From Chelonoidis abingdonii (Eukaryota > Chordata > Testudines > Testudinidae), in contig NC_133790.1 in NCBI RefSeq assembly GCF_003597395.2, forward strand, positions 24,724,200-24,788,199: a DNA stretch of 64,000 nucleotides, in the 5' to 3' direction. The position numbers and the translations under genes were made by a program. Numbering within the stretch: the first letter of the stretch is position 1; the number at the start of each line of letters is the position of its first letter. This document shows, piece by piece, positions 35,001-46,384 of the stretch. The notes under the pieces were generated by a model. That model made no database searches. It was not told where the DNA came from and saw nothing but the letters and a program-made list of their open reading frames with translations.

Positions 35001-35914
35001 TCCGTTCAAAGAATTCCCAGATTTTATAATTTGCAGCTGTATTAAAAAGTTACACTTTGTGCTACAAAAAGAGAATAATAGATCAGTAAGACTTGAGCCT
35101 TAAAATTCAGCTGTCCTGGGGAAACAGAGATGGGCACTTGAATAAATATTTAACCATCTAAGCTTTGATATGAAGAACCTGCTTTTTCCCCGGCCATAAG
35201 AGACATCATCTCTGCTTCAGTCTCACCCCTTAGAATAATGAGAGAAGGATAAAATGTAATATCTGGTGATTATTTTCCTTTTTTAATATCAAGGCAATAT
35301 TACACAGAACTCATGTAACCTCGGGCTTCTAACTAGGAAATTCCTTCCGTTCAAAGAGCTCTGGCAGTTTAAATTAGTCTGCTGGAGTTATCCAGGCAAT
35401 CACCTCATAACTTTGGAAGCACTAAAAACAGAGCTTTCTAAGAGCTTTTTCACTCCCCCCAAGTCCCTGGTAGTTCCAGCTCCAAAACAAGCAATGCCTG
35501 TAAACTGCCCACCTCTTGCAGTAACAGGATCGGTGACTGAAGGCTGTTTTTATTGCAAGAAGAGGTGTTTGACAGAGTGGCCGTTGCAGTGGATTTTGTT
35601 TTGTGGCTGAGGGTTGTTGAAAGATTTCTGTCCATCTGCCTGATCTAGGCAGAACGTTAGACTGGTACAGAGAAGGGGTCACCTGGCTTCTGGCAGTGGT
35701 GTCTCTGACCCTGAATCTTAATGGTCCAAACCCTAAAGCCTGTTCATTCCTTAACGCTGACACAGCATTGGCCTAGCCACACTCCCATTGAAGTCAGAAG
35801 GTGTTTTACCATTATTGACGTCCGTGGGAGCACAGCTGGGCCTTTGTAAATCTGTGTTCCAAGTGCCAATACAGACAATGACTGATGAACCCTCATGGTA
35901 GGTTAAGACACAGT
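32031..35914. other. Intronic stretch, nothing recognised
   Basis: A short CATCCATCCATCC run at about 32470 and chance frames only. No gene, RNA or repeat boundary assigned. Confidence 0.45.
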
Positions 35915-36245
35915 AGATCTCACCCCATTTTACAGATGGGGTGCCGCAGCAGTAAAACCAACATTTTCAGATCTGGGAGCCCAAATCCATTCCGTGAGCC
36001 TGAATGAATGGTCTGATTGTCAGAGCTCTGAGCACCTGCAACTCTCAGTCAGTGGGAGCAGCCGGCGCTTAGCATTTTGGAAAATGAAGCCATTTATTCA
36101 GATGCCCAAATATTGATGTGAAGTGGCTGATTTTAGAAATGCAGGTTTCAAAGCTTTAGCTTTACGCAGTTTGCCCCAGGCCACCCGGTGCTCAGTAGCA
36201 GAGCTGGGACTCGGACTTGGGTCCCTTTCATCCAGAGAGCACTTT
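35915..36245 (-). repeat. MIR-like SINE, antisense, with internal insertion
   Basis: CACCCCATTTTACAGATGGGGTG (to ~35945) and then CAGTTTGCCCCAGGCCACCCGG, AGTAGCAGAGCTGGGACTCGGAC (36168-36215) are the two halves of an antisense MIR core. They are separated by ~200 bp of the 'TTTTCAGATCTGGGAGCCC...TTTTGGAAAATGAAGCC' repeat. Confidence 0.65.
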
Positions 36246-37640
36246 CTCCCTTACCTCACCATTCTCTGGAGCTAAGAATTCACTCCGCAGATGCAGAGGG
36301 GTTAAGCTCAGAGGCAGGTTGAGGCAGCAACACAAGACAGTTTGCTGTCTGCAGCTCCTGCAGTGAGAGACGGTAGCCAGGAGCTCCCCTACCTTTCAGG
36401 TGAATTTCTGACGCTCTGTCTGTCTCTGTCCCTGTTCTGTCTCTCAGCTGCAGCTCAGGCCATTGCTTTCCCCCCTCTCTTGCTGGTCATCGCAGATGTG
36501 TTACCAGGCAGGCTTTCTGTGGGTGTCCCCATTCCTACTCATGTCTTTCCTCCTCATGGGATACCTCTGTGCTCCGGACAGGCCTCTTCTTTTCTCCCAT
36601 CTCCTGCTCCAGCCTTCATGGAACCTTCCTGTTCGAACGTTGGCCTTCTGTGAAAGGGGCAGCAGTCAAATTCTTTTGCTGCCGCTTGAACAGCAGCAGA
36701 GGGGGGAAGATTGTCACTGCCTGTCCTGGGGAAGATGGTGTTAGGGCAGCTGAAGCGATGGGAAATGGAGAAAGAAATGCCGGAAACCCAGGCAGGGTCA
36801 GCGCACTGAGACTGTTGCTGTCCTGCATTTCAGGCTTAACTGTAGCTGGCCAGAGTGTGAGAGAGGTGGGGGCGTACATGGGAGTGTGGGGGAGCTGGGT
36901 GCTTGTAGAGTCCATCCAGAGCCACGTACAGCCCATCACGCCTGTCCTCTGGATATGGCTGCAGTAGTGATGATGGGACTCCCCTCAGATGTTGGGCCTC
37001 TGAGTAAGGGCTGTGGGCATGGCGGCACCTTCCTGGGGCACGGGGTACTTCCTGAGGCCTTGGTGCTATGGGTCCCTGCCGCAGTTTTTGGAGAGTGGTG
37101 CAGCTGCTCCCTAGGAGGGCGTTCCCTGCCGGTTGGCCGGGCTTTGAGGAGACGCTGATGTGCTACGTGGCTGCCTGCGTGTGTGGCAGCAAGGGATCTG
37201 GGGAGGCGCCCCGTGGCAGCAAGGATGTCCTGGGTGAGCAGCTGTGGCAGGGGTCCGGTAGCTCTCAGTGTAACTGAAAGAGCTGGGAGATTGCATGAGG
37301 CCCCTGGGACTCTGCATCCTGGGAGAGGCAACGCAAGACAAAGTCTGAAAGGGATGAAATCTCCACAAGACCCGTGAATATCCTCGTTTTAGATGCTATG
37401 AGCTGGTCAAGACTTTTACCTCGCTGCGCTCTCATTCTGCCTGCAGGAGCGATTGTCAACACTGTGGCTTCCCTTCTTCCCTTGCCCTGAGCTTGGGATC
37501 CATCCCTCCTCTTAGCCCTCTGGCCACCACCTCCTTCCCTGCCACCCAGCCCAGCCCTCTCCCCATTTTATTACCTCCACATCTGCCTCCCCCTGGGTCC
37601 TGCCACTTCCATGCAATGAGGGCTTCCAGGAAAAAACAGT
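36246..37640. other. GC-richer intronic stretch, no gene recognised
   Basis: Dense overlapping frames on both strands at 36340-37380 reflect GC content, and none has a recognisable domain. A local duplication, GTGGCAGCAAGG(G)AT, occurs at ~37183 and ~37212. Confidence 0.5.
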
Positions 37641-37649
37641 AATTTGAAA

Positions 37650-37716
37650 AAAGAACAGGAGTACTTGTGGCACCTTAGAGACTAACAAATTTATTTCAGC
37701 ATAAGCTTTTGGGCTT
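37650..37716 (-). mobile_element. 67-bp Penelope-like/SINE fragment with 8-bp target duplication
   Basis: Flanked by ATTTGAAA at 37642-37649 and 37717-37724. On the minus strand it starts at AAGCCCAAAAGC inside the ribozyme-like stem II and runs to CAAGTACTCCTGTTC. The insertion was therefore already truncated within the hairpin when it arrived. Confidence 0.85.
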
Positions 37717-37724
37717 ATTTGAAA

Positions 37725-39735
37725 CATTTCCAGTGCCTGTTTGCAGACCTCTAATGAAAAGGCCTTTACAAACCTGGTATGCAGCCAGCCCAATAGCACT
37801 AGCTATTTGTCATCCAGCGTGAGGGAGCTGAGCGCAGGCTGGCTGTTTGCTCTCTGGGGCAGTAGGCTGGTCAAGGCAGACCATAGAGATCCCTGACGGC
37901 TGACCTGGCCGTGTCTTCTATAAGCTGTGAAGGAACCATTAGGCCTCCCGGCTATATGGAAAGTCAGTGACCTAGTAGGTTCAGTTTGCAGTGGGAGAGG
38001 GGGCTGGAGTAGTGATTTTTGTTTATGCAGCAACAAAAAAAAAAGAAAAAGAAAAAAGAAAAACCACTATTGCAAGATAGAAATACTGTTTTTTCCTCCC
38101 TTTTGTTATTGCCCAGCAGTTCATCTTGTTGAGGTCAGAGGGAAATACCAAGCCTACCTGTCCTGGGGAAAATCTTAGGGGGGGCCGGAGAGAGCCTGAA
38201 AGTGTGCCTCAAAGATCACAGAAATGTAGACGTGATGCAGAGAGTCCCATCTGGCTTTCAGAGTGCTGGTGCCACGCTCCCCTTGACTTTGTTGGGCTTT
38301 CCAAGCACAGAGCTGGAGACCCCTTTTCTTTGGATGACAGATACAAGCCTCTCATTAGGGAAGCAGATGCCTATTTCCTCTTTTGTTGTATGTAGCAAAA
38401 CCATTCCACTTCCCAAACAGGCTTATCTGCCCTCTGTGTGTTACAAGCCAAGGGCTTGGAGAAAACACCCTTCCCCTTGAGCAAGATGTTGAGATGCCAT
38501 TGAAATCCTGTGGGAGGGGCACCTGTGTGAGGCCCCAGTTGATGAGCCAAGCACTTATGCAGGGCTTCAGTGCTTTGCTGAATAGGGATAAACATGAACA
38601 TGTGTTTAAAGTTAATTGTGTGCGTAAGAAATTTGCTGAATCAGAGCTGAACTAGGCCCCAGCCTTTCGAAAGCCCTTGTTTCGGCTGTGACCCTGCGAT
38701 TGACTATGCGTGGCTGCCTCCCTGGGCCTACTGCAGGCAGCTTGCAGCTTTCTGGCCTTGGCATGTACATTTGCTGGAGCAGCCTTTGCTTCTTCCTGCA
38801 GATGGTCAGCCGAAGGATTTCAGTCTGCTGGCCTGAAGAAGTACTTTACTTTCCCCCTTACCTGGATTTAATACAACGTATTGTGCAATTAGACCATCCG
38901 AGAACCCATAACTCTTCTGGGATGAATCTTGATCAAGGCCACGCTCCTAAGTAGCAGACAGCTGGAATCTTTAATGCACTGCGGAAGACTAGTTGAAAGT
39001 GCTCTGTGCATTCCCCCCTCCCCCTTTAAAATAAGCTCTTATATTGAAATTGAAGTGCACTGGAGAAGAGCAATGCAGTGAACAAAACAAAGCCTGAATC
39101 AGTCAGCACCGCACAGTTGATTCTCCCTCCCTCCTTGAAATCACTTTCAGAATTTTATCAATTTTGCAAATGACAACAAATGGTTGCAGGGCAAATGGAT
39201 TTTATTAGGTCTCTTCAGTCATTTATTTAACAAGGAGACTTGTGACATGCTTCTAGGCATTCAACAAAGCATGTATTATGCCGGAGTAAATGCTAGAGAA
39301 AGGGAAAGAAGTGATGTTTGTGGACACCGTTGCCCTCAGCTGGTCCTGATCGGGGTAGGGGGCTCTCGGGGTAAATTAGTTACTGAGTGTGCATGTGCTC
39401 GAGTGGGAAGGGGATGGAAGGTATATGGGCCCTGGGGCTTGGCAAGCTTCATGGGCTCACATGGCTATTCTAGAGTGTCACTGAGCCAAAGAATCTTGGA
39501 ATTATTATTTTGATGGTTTTCCCCCTTTTCTCCCTTACTCCTGAGCTAAGGGCACTGGTCCCTCCCTGGTGCATTGGTGGCTCTCGTTAACACCAATTGG
39601 AGTTTTGCTTGTGGTCGCATATTGATGGTTTCCCCTTCTGTGACGTGAAGGTGATAACTATCTGTTATCAGGTGCAGCGCTGAGGATCCATAAATGTTCC
39701 CGAGTGCTTTGAGAGCCTTAGACGAAGGCACTACA
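37725..39735. other. Intronic stretch, no gene
   Basis: Contains the A-rich tract above and short chance frames. The AT-rich patch at 38960-39200 (TCTTTAATGCACTG, TTTTATCAATTTTGCAAATG) could be conserved, but nothing decisive is seen. Confidence 0.45.
38034..38064. repeat. A-rich low-complexity tract
   Basis: A runs broken by single G residues, starting in AACAAAAAAAAAAG. No flanking element identified. Confidence 0.8.
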
Positions 39736-40290
39736 TTCAAGGGCTTGTTTATTGTTGTTGCGTAGAATTAAAGTTTGCGCTGCAAGTTGGAAGCTGCTGC
39801 TTTCCCTGAGCAAAATTAGAAGAGACGAAAAGTACGTAACGTGATGCCAGCAAGAATGAGATCAGTAAGACTGGAGGCCATTGAGTGCTCAGCACTGATC
39901 TGCTGGTGCTTTGCTTCGCGTGAGAGGCATCTCTGCTCGCGCCTCGCATGGGGGTCTGTAAGGAGCCCGAGCCCTGGTGTCTGCTGCTGTTTGGGATGCT
40001 GAGATTCATCTATACAATTTCTCAGGGGATTAATGATCTTTGAGGTAGCAGCGGTTCAGATGCTGCCTGCTGTGTCGCTGTATAGGAATATTAATTTCCT
40101 CTAGACAAGATTATTACAAGTTCTTCATTTAAACTCTGCAGGAAGTAAATAAACATATTCGTAGACTGGATAATGCTTCCAAAGGAAACAGCCTTTCCCA
40201 TGCCCTCAAGCATGGGAAAGAAAAACAGAGGAGCGTTAGTGTAGTCCTGCAGTTCTTACTCAGGTGGACAGCCCGACTGGGTTATTGAGG
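39736..40290. promoter_or_regulatory. Candidate conserved noncoding element
   Basis: Unique sequence that keeps clustered CpGs (GTTGCGTAG, TTTGCGCTGC, GACGAAAAGTACGTAACGTG, TTCGCGTGAG, GCTCGCGCCTCGCATG) in otherwise AT-leaning intron, plus GAATATTAATTTCC. No repeat ends inside. Function not shown. Confidence 0.3.
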
Positions 40291-40354
40291 ATGCCCTGTA
40301 TGAGTAAAAGCAGCAAAGAATCCTGTGGCATCTTATAGACTAACAGATGTTTTG

Positions 40355-40392
40355 GAGCATGACCTTTCGTGGGTGAATACCCACTTCATCAG
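40355..40392 (-). ncRNA. Hammerhead-ribozyme-like core, left arm
   Basis: Read on the minus strand: CUGAUGA (complement of 40386-40392), six-pair stem II GUGGGU/ACCCAC with AUUC loop, GAAA (complement of 40365-40368), then AGG UCAU GCU C. Stem III has one G.G mismatch. The predicted cleavage site would follow the C opposite 40355. Confidence 0.55.
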
Positions 40393-40409
40393 ATGCATGA
40401 GACATGCAT

Positions 40410-40448
40410 CTGACGAAGTGGGTATTCATCCACGAAAGCTCATGCTCC
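40410..40448 (+). ncRNA. Hammerhead-ribozyme-like core, right arm (best preserved)
   Basis: CTGACGA at 40410-40416, an extra A at 40417, stem II GTGGGT (40418-40423) with ATCCAC (40428-40433) and ATTC loop, and GAAA at 40434-40437. Stem III pairs A40437-T40446, G40438-C40445 and C40439-G40444 around TCAT, with C17 at 40447. All invariant core positions are present. No complementary stem I is evident: ATGCAT upstream does not pair with CAAAAC downstream. Activity is therefore uncertain. Confidence 0.6.
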
Positions 40449-40567
40449 AAAACATCTGTTAGTCTATAAGGTGCCACAGGATTCTTTGCTGCTTTTACAG
40501 ATCCACACTAACACGGCTACCCCTCTGATACTTGACTGTATGAGTAAGGGTGGCACGGTCAGCTTCC

Positions 40568-40628
40568 TAGCGTATGTCTACACTAGAGTCGGAGGTGTGA
40601 CTCCAGCCCATGTAGACATACCCCAGCT
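40568..40628. mobile_element. Hairpin MITE end (GTATGTCTACACT type)
   Basis: CGTATGTCTACACTAGAGTC and CATGTAGACATACC fold into a hairpin, the same end structure as at 31508-31796. The partner end was not located. Confidence 0.6.
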
Positions 40629-41189
40629 AGCTTCACTCTGGCTAGTTTAGGCACCAATAGCAGTGATGCTGCAGCAGCATGAACTTAGCACTGTCTGGCC
40701 TTTCGCATACGTTTGTTAAGTGACAACCCCACTGAGGCTGGTAGGTGTGAACTCACTTTTCAATAGGTAACTCTAAGCATAAGCCCCCCCCCCCCATAAC
40801 AAAGAATGTGTGTGAATCCACTCAGGAGCTTTTGGTTGAGGATTGTTTTGGATGGGAGGATGTGTGGGAAGAGAAAACACAGAGAAGAGCAGAGAGAGGG
40901 AGAAGCAAGGAAGCCAGCTGTAGCATGTGAGTCTGGAAAGAGCGCTTGGGGTCCGGCCTTGGCCAAAGAGCCTTTGGGGGCTGCTAGCTGTGAAACTGCT
41001 CCTGTTCGTGGTTCCTTCTGTGTTCAGAGCCCCAGGCCGTTGTACTTTCCTTGTACATAAACGAGACTGCACCAAAGAAAATACCAGACTCTCTCAGTTT
41101 CTCCTTCTGCCTGGAACGTCCCCAGGGCCCTGAACTTTGACTAGTCACTTGGGTCGAAAAGGGGCAACAATACCCAGGGGAGCAGGCAG

Positions 41190-41332
41190 ACTTGTACAAC
41201 CTGCCCTGAAGCCTGGGCTGCAGAGCGTCACTGCTACCGGTACCTGAGCTAGCGAGAATAAAGCTAGCTTGGCTATGTCTACACGGGCTGAAGTCACACT
41301 TCCTGACTGCAGTGTAGACGTGCCTGGAGGGC
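41190..41332. mobile_element. MITE fragment with hairpin end
   Basis: GCTAGCTTGGCTATGTCTACACGGGCTG pairs with GCAGTGTAGACGTGCC. Upstream GGCAGACTTGTACAACCTGCC and CTGAGCTAGCGAG resemble interiors of sister copies. Confidence 0.55.
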
Positions 41333-41334
41333 TT

Positions 41335-44140
41335 GTGTGACAAATGCTTGCCACAAGATGTAGCACTTGTTACTGCGTAGTTCCACTGAAGTCTGTGGGG
41401 CTGCTCTGAATAGCAGCATTATGCCTAGCCATAAGAGTTTGCAGGGTCAGGCCCTGAACTAACCGAAAGAGCACCTCCTAGGGCTGCCAACAAGCTCTGC
41501 CTTTCTCCTCTGGCATCTTAACTAGTTTTCAGTTTTCTGTGGTACAGAAGGCCTATTTTAAGTTAGATACCAAAATTGTACGGAGGGGACAGGCACGTTC
41601 ACTAAGTGACCTGGCGCTTGTCCAACTTGCAAGATACTTACATCAGAACAGTGTCATTTCTCCTGGAGTACAATTGCATTTTATACATCTCTATTTTATG
41701 GACAGCATCTGATCCCAGTGTATCATCCGCGCTGTGTTCATGCAGCATGGCTGGTTATCCATAGGTTGTGGAAGCGGTAGAAACCGGATGTTGATGCTTC
41801 TGTCCTGTTCTGTAAACCCTCTTCTAAACTTGCCTGGTAAACATCTGTCAAACTGTAACTACCACTGAAAACTATCTTTGATCTCCATTGAGGCCTGCTC
41901 ATGCTGAAATGGCTGACATGCCTTTTTATCTTTTGTGTGCGTTTAGTGTTCTCTAGAATCTAGTGGCTTTTGAGAAGATAATAAATGTTTGACTGATTTA
42001 GCACTGTAAGCACAGATGAGCTATTCAGCTACCAGTACACATGGGGATTGACACCTCAGCAATGCACATGAAGCAATTTGTACCTGCTACTTCATTTGAA
42101 AAAGAGCATCATATATTTAGCAAATTCTTGCATAAAATTACATGCACGTCTAATATTCAGCTTTTACCCACTTTCATGTTGAAGTGATGTTGCGTTTAGT
42201 CTTTTGTGCACTCGTTTACATGTATAAGCATATGAAAGGGGTACATTCATCTCCCCTGTCAGTTCTGTAAACGTATAGTATGGGAGAATGGCCTCTTCCC
42301 AGCCAAAGTGAGCTGCTGCTGGAGGGGGAGCGTGAGCAAAGGACTAGCTATGCGATACACCTAGAAGGGTTCAGGAACCTCAGAATCGTTCTAGAGAAAA
42401 ACAAACCTGTGATACATCTGCATACTTTACATTTGTACATCTTCCATCCCCAGGATCCCAATCGTAGGGTCCTGCAGTAGAGAAGAGACAGGGCCTAACT
42501 GTAATGAATGTAAAGGGGAGTGGTTCTTAAGTGAGGCTGCTGGCCTCAGACAGATCCTGTGGCGTTCTCTAGCTCCCAAGCTGGTGCCCAGTGGACCCAC
42601 CCTTAGCCTCCATGCAATGTACCGCTGACATCATTACACCAGCTGTTTTGCCGACCGCACTGCTATAACGCAGCTCTGCCACCCACCATTGGATTCTGGG
42701 CAGCAGCCATGCAGGCAGACGGCACTCTGTACAGCCTGGGGAGCAACCTACCGGCCATGCCCTAAAGGACAAACCATTTCTCTAACAAATACCACTGAGT
42801 CTTTAATATCTGTGCAGAATTGGCAGGGCCTTCAGGCTTAGAGGCCTCCTCTGAAATACCCCTGCCCTATGAACTGCATTTATGGGTCTTGCCTTATCTA
42901 CCTAGGAAAGAGGAAGTTCTCCATTGTCCCTGGATGACTAAATAACTGCTGCCCCCCATCTAGATTTTGAAGCTGTAATGGCTTAACTGGACATAGAGCA
43001 GCCTCTGGTCACTCCAGTAGTATGTTTTTGGGAGTCTGATGTATCCACTCGGTTTTCATTTCACCAGTGTCACCATATTCCTATACAGGGCTCATATGGT
43101 CCCCCTTGAAGTGCAGTAGGAAAATTCCCATTAATTTCAGTGGGAGCAGGATTGGGCCCACTGTCCTATCTGACACTGTAGCTACATCAGGGAAGAAGCA
43201 GGAAATATCTCAGTGCTGAGTATTGACCCCTCTCTGTATGGGCTCTCTTTAAGCCACCTCTTTCTAGCCTGCCTGTCCTGGAAGACAGTATAACTTGCGC
43301 TGGTGGTGTGTTATGAAGGTCTGTTAAAACAGAAATGTAAAACCAGGAAATAGCTGTTTGTCTGAAAGCTTCCTTCTCTCTCCTAATATTTTGTCAGGTC
43401 CCCTGGAGTGAAGGTTACATTTTCATTTAGTCAGTTGCCCAGCTGTGACTAAAGGAAAAATGGCCCTGAACGTGTTATGCCTCTGCATTGGAAGGTATCA
43501 TTCAGAGCTAAATAACCCCTTATGTAGACACAGTGACATTTAAAAGCCTCACTGTGATTTCTGTTGCGATGCATTTGCTTCTCCAGCGGACCTTTGCAGG
43601 AGGAACTCTTGTTTTCTTCTCCCAGCACTCAAGAATGCACTGGTTTCTGAAGATGCCTGAAATGTTATTAATGGGAATATTAGCACAGCCAAATTCCATG
43701 GAGAATCTAAATGAGCAGTATTGGTTTCAGATCTTCTGCTTTGCAGTTTGATCCCGAGAAGGCTGGGGCCGTTTTTCTGAAATTACCAGAAGTGCGTTAC
43801 AAATTGGCTGTGCTCCAGGAAGTATTCTGTTGTTGTCTCACGACTTTGCTTTGTTGATACGGAAACTTTAATTAAACTGCTGCTTTTCCCTGCAAATTCC
43901 ATTTAAATATTGTCAGAAGCATTTGCCTTTTACTGGCTGCTTGAGAGAATGGTTGAGCTGGACATAAACCTTCATGTGACCCACAGACAAATGCTTGCTC
44001 CCTGGGTTGTCGTCTCTGCCTGGTAAAGGTGTATATAAAATGCTGCTGAATTAGAACTGATGTAAAGGACTGCACCTTTTGCAAAAGCAGTAGACGATCA
44101 AACCTCATGACACTGGAGCAAACCTCAGGGTGTAACTTCA
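41335..44140. other. Intronic stretch, nothing recognised
   Basis: Short frames (up to 72 codons). AT-rich patches at 42090-42200 and 43660-43920 have no repeat ends that I can assign. Confidence 0.45.
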
Positions 44141-44161
44141 CTAGGCAAGAAGGTGTGAGGT

Positions 44162-44396
44162 ACATTGGTAACTAGCAGGAGGTAAAATCCTAGTGAAGAC
44201 AAGGCAGCCTGCAGTCCTCACATGTATTAGCAGGTTGAGGTAAGGACTATGGGAAAGGCCAGGGTTTACCTTGACCTGATAACTCCTGGTAAAACTACAA
44301 ACTACCTTGTGTTCAGTAGGATTTTACCTCTTGTCAGTTCCCATGGGGTAAGACCAGGTAAGAAACGCATCCTTTTCCCTAGTGGAGACAAGGCCT
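44162..44396. mobile_element. Probable MITE ('AGTGGAGACAAGG' type)
   Basis: GAGGTAAAATCCTAGTGAAGACAAGGC on the left and CCCTAGTGGAGACAAGGCC on the right, with the inverted AGGATTTTACCTC between. The ends are not cleanly resolved. Confidence 0.5.
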
Positions 44397-45460
44397 GAAA
44401 AGGTAACTTAGGTGGAGTCTCTAATTTCCAGGCAAAGCAGACAGGACCTGACTTCTTAAGGTCTCCTGCCCCCCCAGGCATGGTAAGGAACTCAGGTTGT
44501 TTATCTGGGAAGACGACAGTTTGAAGTCATGGTTCCAGTGGGTGCGTGTCTTTCAGGCAATGAATCCCTTCATTCATCACACGTTCATTCTTGGTGACAG
44601 CCGTGCCAGCTGTAATCACACAAAACAAGAAATCTTAGCACTCATTGCAGGTCTTACACATAAAATGGTGCACGAACACACACAATCTGTATGTCTGAAC
44701 AGCATTGCAAATAGAATATCCTTCCTTAGCAGCTAACAACTCGTTGCTGAGATTCATCCATACTAAGTCTTCGAGCTGGCCATGGCATATAAAGTAGAGG
44801 AAATTAAAATGTTTTAAAGCGATAACTGAAATCTCTCCCAGAAATGGATGAGTCTTCAGTGATTAAGAGGTATAACCTCATCTGCTTGTGTGAGGAATTT
44901 ATACCCTTATCTCCCATTACTCATTTAAGAGAGAGAGACTTTTAAAATTAGGAGTGGAAAAACCTAAATTCAGAATGGCTTTATCACATTTGTGTCTGAA
45001 AGTGTTTTGCAAGGAGTGGATCCTCTAGGATCCTCTATTTTGACTCTGTATTTCTCCCCAAGAGGCCACCTGGTAGGCTTGATCCTTCATCCAGCTGTGA
45101 AGGGTTGGGCACAGCTCTGTGGGGAACATCTTCAAATGTGTCTCAGACACTTAAGAGCCTAAATCCTATTGATTCCCACTGGGGCCTAAGCTCCCAAATC
45201 ACTTAGGATTACCTCTCTGTCTCAGGCACTTGTCTGGCACTCATTGCCTTTGCCTTTCCTTCCCTTTGGTTTGGCAGAGGCTTACAGATAATTTCCTTCC
45301 AGAGTGTAAGCCATGAGTCTTGGGTTACTTGGAACAGATCACATGGGAACAGGGGCTCCTCTTGATTGCTGCATTCCGGTGTATGGGGCAGATTGAAGAG
45401 AAGTGGGGGAAGAAGCATCGGTATCGGTGGGTGTACACTGCATGCCACAGGCGGTGTATG

Positions 45461-45726
45461 TAGGGTATGTGTAGCTACACACCATGGTGAAAAGCAGGTT
45501 GCATCCACACTGCCTTGTGCAGTTACACATGGCAGTGAAACGCTTTGGCAGGGGGGATACAGTGGGGAAAGGCTCTGGCTTTAGGGAGCTGCCAGGGCTT
45601 TTCCCCGTTGCTGGAGTCTTTCCCTGCTGCACCTAGCCTTTCTCTGTGATGGGGAAAGACTCCAGCAGTGTAGACAGGAGAGGCACTGCTTGGTGTATGG
45701 ATAGCTGTGGTGGGTATGTACCCTAA
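45461..45726. mobile_element. MITE with TAGGGTATGT ends
   Basis: Left TAGGGTATGTGTAGCTACACACC and right GTGGTGGGTATGTACCCTAA are imperfect inverted ends. The interior holds an inverted pair, TTGCTGGAGTCTTTCCC at about 45609 and GGGAAAGACTCCAGCAG at about 45652. Confidence 0.65.
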
Positions 45727-46384
45727 GGGTTCAGACGTGTCTTCACTCAACTTGCATTAGCGGTGTCTCACTGCATACATTGCTGTTTATACCCATGCTC
45801 CTCAGGGGGCACGCAGTGTATGTATTCCACATGCTGCCATAAGGAGTGTGCAGGCTAGATGTACGCGAAATCACTTCTGTGGTCCTTGTATTCCGAGGCA
45901 ACCTGGGGCCTATCCAGTCCCTGGCACTGGGGGTGGTAGTGTAGAACCGGTATGTTAGTGCTGTGCCTGTGCAGAGGTACATTCCCAGGGGACATTTAAA
46001 CCAATCTAGCAGTGTAAGGAGTGCAGAGAGAGGTGTTAGTGGGAGCAAGCAGCCCTGGCTTGCTAAGCATGCTGCCTCCCGAGTCTCTGCCAGCCTAGGA
46101 AGCGAGGGACAGACTTCGATCATAAACCCTGATGTCCTGCCACGTGCGAAGACTTAGTCAGGCTTGGAAATGACCGATGGGGAGGATTAGGTCAAATGCT
46201 CTTGAAATCCCTTCTGGCTGGAGAGCAGCAGATGGAAAAATTGCTTTATACTTCAGACAGGCCTTGTAAGTTTCAGCAGCACTTCCTCTGTCTTTTGGAG
46301 CTCTTAGGGAACTGTGTGTGGCGGAGGAGGCTGGGAAGAAGGGGGAAGAGTATGAGTCTGCATGTTGTAATTGGAACACAGGTG

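Larger units (their letters stand above)
40308..40535. mobile_element. Palindromic Penelope-like/SINE insertion (228 bp) with 12-bp target duplication
   Basis: Perfect direct repeats CTGTATGAGTAA lie at 40296-40307 and 40536-40547. Arms 40306-40398 and 40404-40496 are inverted copies of 93 bp with about four mismatches and a 5-base spacer (GAGAC). The right side continues into ACAGATCCACACTAACACGG and CCCTCTGATAC, the usual 3' segment. The whole inverted dimer sits between one pair of target repeats, so it arrived or formed as a single insertion. No coding capacity. Confidence 0.9.

Noticed and set aside
36340..37380. Possible coding region from overlapping long frames
   Set aside because: Frames are open on both strands at once, share no recognised homology and match local GC enrichment.
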